Shown here: one piece after another, positions 1-5,659 of the stretch
Layout: each line of letters begins with the position of its first letter
Position numbering within the stretch: the stretch's first letter is position 1
Source: Methanobacteriota archaeon
Lineage (GTDB): Archaea > Thermoplasmatota > Poseidoniia > Poseidoniales > Poseidoniaceae
NCBI GenBank assembly: GCA_002694585.1
Contig: NZMM01000041.1
Span: 16,537 to 23,341, forward strand
Reading direction: 5' to 3'
DNA: 6,805 nucleotides
Position numbers and translations under genes: made by a program
The notes under the pieces: generated by a model
Seen by the model: the letters and a program-made list of their open reading frames with translations, nothing else
Told to the model about the DNA's origin: nothing
Databases searched by the model: none

Positions 1-1461
1 AGCGTCAACTGGAGCCTGTCCCACAGTTCGTGGACCGAACAGTCGGCCTTGTCGCACATCGACGCTCCAGCCACCACGTTCCGACCGGTGCTGGCCAGCA
101 CCGATGCCTATGCGCTTACGGCCACCTACGTTCTGGACGAGAGCACGACCTACACGGCGAGCATTTCGATGACCGTGGTCCACGGCGACTTGTATGTCCT
201 CACCCTCGACGCTGTCACCCTCGAAGACGGTGACACCGGTGATTCACTCGAATTGACGGCCGACGACGGCGTGCAATTCAGCGTTGCAGCCAGCGATGCG
301 GAGAACAACCCCATCTCAACCGACGGGTTCTCCTGGTCCATCGACAACGAAGCAGGGACGTCCACCGACATCGGTGATGCCTTGCGAACCGCTGGGCTGG
401 TGTGGGATGCGACCCTCGTGGGCAACTACACCGTCAGCGTAACCGGATTGACCGATACTGGGACCCCCATCGTTCGTAGCGTCGACCTCGTGATTCGGCA
501 CGGTGTGGCGGTCGCTTTGGAGGCGCCCGAACCCGGTTATGTGCTGACGGCAGGCGACCATGCCAGCATCAGCGTCACCGGCTTTGACGCCGACGGGAAC
601 GCCTTCCCCCAAGACGTGCTCTGGACCGAAGGAGGTGCCACGGCACCTGACATCAACGCCACCGATGAAGCGACGTACGATTACTTCGCACGACGCGCGG
701 GTGACCACTCGCTCACCTACGCCGTGAACGGCGTGGAGGGCGTGTGGAACGTGACGGTGCGCGCACAGGCGACGGTCGATCGCTTCGTGCTGGATCTTTC
801 CGCCACCACGGTTGAGCAACTCGGTACCGTGACGGTCACGGTGTCTGCGTTCGATGCCTTCGATAATCCGATTCCGGTGCCTCCATCCACCCGTGCGGAC
901 CTCACCGACGTTGCGGCGACCGTGACGGCCCAAGGCGACGGCGTCTGGACCGTTGAGACGATGAACAAAGACACGCAAACCATCACCATCACGGTGGGCA
1001 CGGTCACGGCCTCAGCCGACATCATGGTCGAACCCACGCTGGGCGGATTCTACGCCGCGAACTCACCGGTGTCCTACATTGGTTCCGCGCTTGGTGCCAT
1101 CGTGCTCGTGACGCTCCTGGTGTTGATCCTCCGCGTGCTTCGCAGCGGGAGCGACGATTACGATGACGACGACTACGACGATGATGACGATGATGACGCA
1201 CTAGGTCCAAGCGGCCCGGCCCCCGGGCCAAGCGGACCGGCACCAGGACCGAGCGGACCGGCCCCCGGGCCGTCCGGACCGGCTCCTGAGAGCGACAAAC
1301 CCGTTCCGGAATTGGAACAGGAAGAAGCGCAGGAGGTCGAAGACACAACCGAATCCGATTACCGCGTTGACGAAGACGGCACGGAATGGTATGAGGATGA
1401 AGCTGGCGTCTGGTGGTACCGGATGCAAGGCGAGGACGACTGGCAGGAATGGACCGACTGA
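1..1461 (+). CDS. Ig-like-repeat surface protein with C-terminal membrane anchor (5' partial)
   Basis: The reading frame is open from the first base, so the start and signal peptide lie outside the window. The TTG at 49 is internal. The visible 486 residues hold the end of one Ig-like domain and three full ones of about 90 residues. Each carries a D-x-x-x-N turn (DAENNP, DADGNA, DAFDNP), usually followed by a W-[ST] or similar strand, and the first two boundaries contain an HG motif. Four N-x-S/T sequons (NWS, NYT, NAT, NVT) and no cysteines are seen. A hydrophobic helix (about 1078-1137) ending in LRVLR fits a stop-transfer anchor, so the Ig domains should be outside and the tail inside. The tail has a poly-Asp run, four GPSGPAP units, a Glu-rich stretch and a Trp/Tyr-rich end. 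Function is unknown; adhesion or cell-surface structure is inferred from architecture. The next gene overlaps its end. Confidence 0.88.
   Translation, partial: SVNWSLSHSSWTEQSALSHIDAPATTFRPVLASTDAYALTATYVLDESTTYTASISMTVVHGDLYVLTLDAVTLEDGDTGDSLELTADDGVQFSVAASDAENNPISTDGFSWSIDNEAGTSTDIGDALRTAGLVWDATLVGNYTVSVTGLTDTGTPIVRSVDLVIRHGVAVALEAPEPGYVLTAGDHASISVTGFDADGNAFPQDVLWTEGGATAPDINATDEATYDYFARRAGDHSLTYAVNGVEGVWNVTVRAQATVDRFVLDLSATTVEQLGTVTVTVSAFDAFDNPIPVPPSTRADLTDVAATVTAQGDGVWTVETMNKDTQTITITVGTVTASADIMVEPTLGGFYAANSPVSYIGSALGAIVLVTLLVLILRVLRSGSDDYDDDDYDDDDDDDALGPSGPAPGPSGPAPGPSGPAPGPSGPAPESDKPVPELEQEEAQEVEDTTESDYRVDEDGTEWYEDEAGVWWYRMQGEDDWQEWTD
1153..1197 (+). other. Poly-aspartate tract in the cytoplasmic tail
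   Basis: Fifteen consecutive codons encode thirteen Asp and two Tyr (DDYDDDDY followed by seven Asp), six residues after the basic end of the membrane helix. GAC and GAT codons are mixed, so the tract is not a perfect triplet expansion. The position predicts a strongly negative segment just inside the membrane. Metal or basic-protein binding is possible but only guessed. Confidence 0.8.
1204..1287 (+). repeat. Four tandem 21-bp units encoding GPSGPAP
   Basis: Four in-frame copies (1204, 1225, 1246, 1267) each encode Gly-Pro-Ser-Gly-Pro-Ala-Pro with no amino-acid change. The DNA differs between copies at synonymous positions (ggt/ggg/gga for the first Gly, agc/tcc for Ser, ccc/cca/cct for the last Pro). 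The encoded segment is collagen-like and probably an extended spacer between the poly-Asp run and the Trp-rich end. Confidence 0.93.
1381..1458 (+). other. Trp/Tyr-rich C-terminal motif of the first surface protein
   Basis: The last 26 residues begin T-x-W-Y-x-D and contain six Trp and two Tyr in an acidic context (WY, VWWY, DDW, EWTD). The downstream protein ends with a similar T-x-W-Y-x-D ... W ... G-x-D-x-x-W pattern. Its place after the membrane helix makes it cytoplasmic. It may be a small binding module; I cannot assign it to a named domain. Confidence 0.6.
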
Positions 1462-4121
1462 AACGGCGGTCCTTTCAAGTCACAAGGGGCGATGTGGTCT
1501 TGGTCGGCATGGGGTCTCAACGCGCGGCTTGGCAGGGCGTGGTCCTTGTGGCCATGCTCATCCTGCTGCTGCCTGCATCGGGTCCGGTGCTTGAGGACCT
1601 CCAAGATACCTCGTCGAGTTCAGCCAGCACGTTGGTGCTGGATGTGGACCGCACGACCATCACCGCAGATCAGGCCCTGCTCTTCCAAGCATCGCTACGT
1701 GACGGTGCCGGCAACCCGGTCTCCGGGGTCATCAATTGGACGGTCACCAACGGCAGCATGGAGGAAACAGGATTGTTCATTCCGTGGTCTGCAGGCGTGG
1801 TGAACGTCACCGCAGAGCACGGAGGGCTCATGGCCAGCCGACAAGTCACCGTTGAGCCTGGACGGCCTGTTGACCTTGAGGTGTCGTTGTCCGAGACGCC
1901 CGTCGCCGGGAGCCCTTTTCGCTTGAACGCCATCGGCGTCGATGCGAAAGGGAATCAAGCGGCGTTGAACAACGTGGCTTGGTCCATCGACGGGGCGCAC
2001 GAAGGCGTTGGGTCGCCAGTCGTGGTCATTTCAACCCCGGGCTCGTATGAGATCGGTATGCGCTTGTTCGACCTTGAAGCAACGCACGTCGTTGACGTCG
2101 TCCCCGGGGATCCGGTGGCCATCGTGTTCCCCACCGGGATGTCCATGCGCAGCGGCCAAGGCCTTCTTCTCCGTCCCTCCCTGGTCGATGCCAACGGCTT
2201 TTCGATGCCATACGACGAGGTTGGAGGCCTCCGCTGGTCCTCAAACCACGGCGTGGTCGACACCGACGGGGTCTTTTTCCCCACCCGGCCGGGCGTTTGG
2301 AACGTCACGGCGACCTCGGTGGCTGGAAACCTGAGCGCAAACGGCAGCGTGGCCGTGCTTCCCGCGGACGCGGCCATGCTTGACATCGAATTGGACGGAG
2401 ATCCAATGTCGCTTCGTGCTGGACAACCGGTCACGCTGCGGGCTCTGCTTAGCGACTCACTCGGTGCCTCTGCCCCCGTTGATGTGTCGCTGTCCAACTG
2501 GACCATCCCGTCTGGGCAGGTCGCTGCTTCCGACGATGGGCCCTTGTGGACGCCGGTGGACATTGGCCCTGTGCGCTTGCAGGTCGAAGATTCTGGCCTG
2601 ACGGCAACGCTCGACGTCAACGTCGTCTTTGGTGACGTTGTTCGCCTCGAGGCGGCCACCTCGCACGACGCGGTGACGGCAGGCGATGACGTGGTCCTTA
2701 CCGCACGCGCCGTGGACGAGGCAGGGAACCGTCGGCCGGTCAACGCCACATGGAGCCTCGCTGTGGGGCAGGAAGACGACGTGGTGCTTACGCCCGGCAT
2801 CGCCTTCTTGGAGCCTTCATCCATTGGCACCTGGAGTTTGGAGGCCACGTGGCTGGATCCGTCCACCAACGCGACCTACTCGACGGCATGGACAACAGAC
2901 GTTGAACACGGCCGGCTGGCTTCAATCACCTTCGATTTAGACGCCAATCTCGTCCCTGCCGACAGGGCCGTTGACCTATCACCGCGTTTGACCGATGCCT
3001 TCGGTCATACCATCGAGGGTGTTGCGCTCAACTGGACCGTGGACGGTGCTGACGCAACCTTCGATCTGCGCACGTCAGGAGGGTTGTGGGCACCGACCAC
3101 GCTTGGTGGCCACGTGATCCGAGCGAACGCCGATGGCGTCTTCGGTTTGGTGCGCTTGACGGTTGAGCCCGGTGCCGCATCCATGCTGGAGCTGAAGGAG
3201 GCCCTGCCCGATCGCATGGTGGCCGGTATGCCCGTCGAACTCCATCTTGACCGGATTGACCTGCACGGAAACGTGGGTCCTGCCGTCAACGTCAGCACGA
3301 ACTTAAACACGTCTGTGCTTACGCTTGAGCCCTCAACCTCCGGCCCCGGATATTGGACCATGACACCGAAGATGGCAGGGTCGCATGCCGTTGCCTTGCA
3401 GTCAGACGAGGCAATCCTCAACCTCGACGTGTCGTTCGATCCTGGAATGGCCGTCCGGCTCTTTGTCGAGGTCGATGGCCGCCTCATGGCTCAGGGTGAA
3501 ACCGCCTTGGTGTCGGTGTACGGCGTCGATGTGCATGGCAATCTCGTGTCCTTCACCAAGGAGGACGTGAGCCTCTCATGCAACGCAGGTTCCATCAGTC
3601 ATCTGGTCGATGCGACGTGGGTGGTTGATCTTCGCAAAGCCGGAACGGACCGGAGTTGCACCGCTGAAACCAACGACGGCCTGCAGGCGCAAACGTGGTT
3701 CGAGGTGGAATCGGTCCTGCTCGGTGGAGCCTTAGGGTCGTCCAACAGTGTCGTCAGCCTCGGTGGTGCGTTGCTGCTCGGCGTGCTCGCGTTGATGGTT
3801 GTCCTGCTCCGGCGGCAGAGCCTTGAGATCGTCGAGGACCTGTTGGACGAAGATCAGACGGACCTCGTGGACGGTGAGGACCAGAAGAGCATCGTTGACC
3901 TCGCTGCTGAAGCCGACGTGATCGAAGACGCGAAGATGGTCGAACCGACGCTCGAGCCGGACGTGCTGTCTGCGATGGCTCAAGAGGCCACCACCTCAGG
4001 TGTGATGCAAGCCATCCCCGGAACCGAACAGGGCGCAACCGGTTGGTATGTTGACGCGAATGCAACCGTGCAGCATTGGACCGTTGGTGCAGACGGTTCG
4101 TGGACCAGGACCCAAACCTAA
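1449..4121 (+). CDS. Surface protein with eight Ig-like domains, signal peptide and C-terminal anchor
   Basis: An 890-residue protein from the ATG at 1449, which overlaps the previous stop by 13 bases. The GTG at 1413 adds an unconvincing Arg-rich extension. The ATG at 1509 gives the more classical signal peptide (short n-region, hydrophobic core VVLVAMLILLLPA), so it is a serious alternative. Eight Ig-like domains of about 87 residues span residues 61-754. They share a D-x-x-G-N type turn (AGNP, AKGN, EAGN, LHGN, VHGN), a W-[ST] strand (INWT, VAWS, LRWS, SNWT, ATWS, LNWT) and boundaries of the form V-x-P-G. Domain 8 holds the only two cysteines, 711 and 737. About twelve N-x-S/T sequons lie in the ectodomain. 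A membrane helix at residues 767-787 is followed by RR and an acidic tail ending in a Trp-containing motif. It is probably a paralogue and co-transcribed partner of the upstream gene. Ligand and function are unknown. Confidence 0.9.
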   Translation: MDRLKRRSFQVTRGDVVLVGMGSQRAAWQGVVLVAMLILLLPASGPVLEDLQDTSSSSASTLVLDVDRTTITADQALLFQASLRDGAGNPVSGVINWTVTNGSMEETGLFIPWSAGVVNVTAEHGGLMASRQVTVEPGRPVDLEVSLSETPVAGSPFRLNAIGVDAKGNQAALNNVAWSIDGAHEGVGSPVVVISTPGSYEIGMRLFDLEATHVVDVVPGDPVAIVFPTGMSMRSGQGLLLRPSLVDANGFSMPYDEVGGLRWSSNHGVVDTDGVFFPTRPGVWNVTATSVAGNLSANGSVAVLPADAAMLDIELDGDPMSLRAGQPVTLRALLSDSLGASAPVDVSLSNWTIPSGQVAASDDGPLWTPVDIGPVRLQVEDSGLTATLDVNVVFGDVVRLEAATSHDAVTAGDDVVLTARAVDEAGNRRPVNATWSLAVGQEDDVVLTPGIAFLEPSSIGTWSLEATWLDPSTNATYSTAWTTDVEHGRLASITFDLDANLVPADRAVDLSPRLTDAFGHTIEGVALNWTVDGADATFDLRTSGGLWAPTTLGGHVIRANADGVFGLVRLTVEPGAASMLELKEALPDRMVAGMPVELHLDRIDLHGNVGPAVNVSTNLNTSVLTLEPSTSGPGYWTMTPKMAGSHAVALQSDEAILNLDVSFDPGMAVRLFVEVDGRLMAQGETALVSVYGVDVHGNLVSFTKEDVSLSCNAGSISHLVDATWVVDLRKAGTDRSCTAETNDGLQAQTWFEVESVLLGGALGSSNSVVSLGGALLLGVLALMVVLLRRQSLEIVEDLLDEDQTDLVDGEDQKSIVDLAAEADVIEDAKMVEPTLEPDVLSAMAQEATTSGVMQAIPGTEQGATGWYVDANATVQHWTVGADGSWTRTQT
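1539..1577 (+). other. Signal-peptide hydrophobic core
   Basis: Thirteen codons encode VVLVAMLILLLPA, preceded by QRAAWQG and followed by SGPVLEDLQ and a Ser-rich stretch (SSSSAS) before the first Ig domain. This fits a Sec signal sequence. The cleavage site is not obvious and the segment could instead stay as an N-terminal anchor. Its distance from the ATG at 1509 (ten residues) favours that start over 1449 (thirty residues). Confidence 0.7.
3747..3809 (+). other. C-terminal transmembrane helix of the second surface protein
   Basis: Twenty-one uncharged, mostly hydrophobic residues (SVVSLGGALLLG then VLALMVVLL) are followed directly by Arg-Arg, a stop-transfer pattern placing the Ig domains outside and the acidic tail inside. 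The preceding segment (VESVLLGG) resembles the VEPTLGG before the helix of the upstream protein, which supports common ancestry of the two C-terminal regions. Confidence 0.85.
4038..4118 (+). other. Trp-containing C-terminal motif of the second surface protein
   Basis: The final residues read T-G-W-Y-V-D, then H-W, then G-A-D-G-S-W. They align with the end of the upstream protein (T-E-W-Y-E-D ... W-W-Y ... G-E-D-D-W) with a single-residue gap. This copy is less aromatic and less acidic. It is predicted to be cytoplasmic. Function unknown. Confidence 0.55.
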
Positions 4122-5555
4122 TCATTCCTCGTCGCCGCTTCCACCGTCGCGGCCAAAGAAGGCCGTGAGCGGCGTCGAGCCTTCACGAAGCTGGACGTTG
4201 CTTCGCCCGTAGGCGAACCAAGCCAGAAGGCCGATGACCACCGCTCCAGTTCCACCGTAGAGGGCTTTCTCGCCCATCAGGACCAGCATGGCCAAGCCTG
4301 CGGCCGTGCCATAGATTTGGGGCACAGGATACCATGGAGAGCGGTACGGCGGGTTCCATGGATGACTCGAGCCCGCGCCACGAAGCACCACCACGGTCAA
4401 ATTGAGCACGATGAACACCATCAGGATGAATCCAGAGGCAAGCTCTGCGATGACGTGCACGTCGAAGGAGTAGATGGACACGGCCATCAAGAGGCCCGTG
4501 AGGAGGATGGGCCAATGCGGCGTCTTGTACCGCTTGTTCAATTCCCCAAGCGGAGCAGGAAGAACGCCGTCTTTGGCCATGGCGTAAATGAAGCGTGACG
4601 ACGACAACACCCCGGCCAAGGCCATGGAGGCCATGGCGATGATCGCCACCAAGGAAGCGAGCAACACGACGGTGGTGCCCGCGACCGAATCGGCGAAGAC
4701 CGTGATGGGATTCTCGACGGCGTGGTTGTCGACCATGAACCAGTCCGGTGCCATGACGGCGACCATGATGTACGCCACCACGGCGTAGAGCAGGGTCGCG
4801 ATGACCAAGGATTGGATCATGCCGCGCGGGAGCGTGGTTTCAGGCTCCATCACTTCGCCGCCGATGGCCCCGACCTTGATGGCGCCAGAGAAGGCGACAA
4901 ACACCAAGGCGGCGGCCGTACCCATGCTGAGGCTGATGGGCTGGAAGTCTTGGACCGGCCGCGACAGATCAAGGTCGCTGGAAAACAGGGCCATGATGCA
5001 CAAGAACACCACCGTCGCGACCGCGACGGTGACGATGGGAACCTGCACCTTCTTGATCGCCTTGACACCGGTGAGGTTCACGACGAGGATGAAGGCGAGC
5101 AAAATCATCGCGATGCCCTTTGAATTCACATCGTCAACGCCGTAGTGGGTGGTGATGACTTCCATGTACGCCGCGAAGCCCACCAAGGCAAAGGCCGACT
5201 TCAGCATGAAGGACGCGAACAATCCGAGTCCACTGATGGTCCCGACCAGGTGGCCATACGTTCGCTCTGCGTACACGTAGAAACCTCCAGACTGGGGCAT
5301 GGCGCTTGCCAGCTCTGCCTTGGAGTAGGCGCTTGCAATCACCACGCTGCCCGCCAGCAGGAAGGCGAACCACATGCCAGGACCCGCGACTTCTTGGGCG
5401 AAGGCCGGAAGCAGGAAGAGCCCTGAACCAAGCATCGAGGACAAGGAAAGGATGACCAGGGTCTTCAGACCAATGGTGCGTGCGAGTTCAACGGTCTTTT
5501 CCACCGTCTTTTCAGCCAGTTCAACCGTCTTCTCCACCGTTTTTTCAACGACCAT
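4122..5555 (-). CDS. APC-superfamily amino acid permease
   Basis: A 477-residue, 12-helix secondary transporter likely to move amino acids or related amines across the cytoplasmic membrane by proton or sodium symport, or by exchange. Helix 1 has the unwound Gly motif SMLGSGLFLLP (residues 40-50), matching the family G-x-G-[IL]-F signature. SGGFYVYAERTYG (89-101) is the hallmark loop after helix 2. Helix 6 and its following loop carry FSGAIKVGAIGGE with EPETTLPR (222-244). SSSRFIYAMAKDGVLP (318-333) with KTPHWP is the conserved loop after helix 8. Predicted helices lie near 29-51, 58-80, 101-134, 147-163, 169-191, 213-232, 246-269, 286-318, 346-363, 368-391, 412-427 and 432-449. No UspA domain follows; the tail is short and acidic. 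The N-terminus carries an odd duplicated 11-residue helix. Substrate cannot be read from sequence. The gene upstream on this strand suggests an aromatic amino compound, which is inference. ATG at 5555 is the natural start. Confidence 0.92.
   Translation of the reverse strand: MVVEKTVEKTVELAEKTVEKTVELARTIGLKTLVILSLSSMLGSGLFLLPAFAQEVAGPGMWFAFLLAGSVVIASAYSKAELASAMPQSGGFYVYAERTYGHLVGTISGLGLFASFMLKSAFALVGFAAYMEVITTHYGVDDVNSKGIAMILLAFILVVNLTGVKAIKKVQVPIVTVAVATVVFLCIMALFSSDLDLSRPVQDFQPISLSMGTAAALVFVAFSGAIKVGAIGGEVMEPETTLPRGMIQSLVIATLLYAVVAYIMVAVMAPDWFMVDNHAVENPITVFADSVAGTTVVLLASLVAIIAMASMALAGVLSSSRFIYAMAKDGVLPAPLGELNKRYKTPHWPILLTGLLMAVSIYSFDVHVIAELASGFILMVFIVLNLTVVVLRGAGSSHPWNPPYRSPWYPVPQIYGTAAGLAMLVLMGEKALYGGTGAVVIGLLAWFAYGRSNVQLREGSTPLTAFFGRDGGSGDEE
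5481..5546 (-). repeat. Two tandem 33-bp units encoding EKTVEKTVELA at the permease N-terminus
   Basis: Permease residues 4-14 and 15-25 are identical 11-mers (EKTVEKTVELA), and each contains an internal EKTV duplication. The DNA copies differ only at synonymous positions. Hydrophobic residues fall at a 4/3/4 spacing expected of a hendecad (11-residue) helix, giving a Val/Leu/Ala face opposite Glu/Lys. It directly precedes membrane helix 1, so it should be a cytoplasmic amphipathic helix or short coiled coil. Confidence 0.85.
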
Positions 5556-5659
5556 GTCAAATCCCCGGATTCAGGTAAGCACTGGGCCTACGTGACCGTG
5601 CCACCGAAGGTTGTCCTTGAACTCTCGTCCCTTTGCGGTCGATGTTCGCCGGAATCCGG
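5556..5659. other. Intergenic spacer between fusion enzyme gene and permease gene
   Basis: The 104-base gap separates two minus-strand genes. I see no clear archaeal TATA box, no T-rich terminator and no good ribosome binding site before the permease ATG (minus-strand sequence ends GGGGATTTGAC). An 8-bp inverted repeat, CCGGATTC (5565-5572) and GAATCCGG (5652-5659), sits near the two ends. The outer copy is part of an 11-bp near-palindrome, CCGGAATCCGG (5649-5659), right after the upstream stop. Co-transcription of the two genes is plausible but not shown. Confidence 0.5.

Noticed and set aside
49..51. TTG as start codon of the first surface protein
   Set aside because: The frame is open to base 1 and the upstream codons already encode Ig-like sequence with a W-S strand (VNWSLS), and no signal peptide follows the TTG.
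316..978. 220-residue open frame on the minus strand opposite the first surface protein
   Set aside because: It has a His/Arg/Gly-rich composition typical of antisense shadow frames, with no recognisable motif.
1204..1287. Tandem 21-bp repeats as a CRISPR array or regulatory iterons
   Set aside because: The units are contiguous, in frame, vary only at synonymous positions and lie inside a coding sequence.
1955..2869. 304-residue open frame on the minus strand opposite the second surface protein
   Set aside because: It is antisense to a well-supported Ig-repeat gene, is Ser/Thr/Arg/Pro-rich with no domain pattern, and is explained by GC-rich codon use on the other strand.
5649..5659. CCGGAATCCGG palindrome as an intrinsic terminator for the fusion gene
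   Set aside because: The loop would be a single base and no T-run follows on the minus strand.
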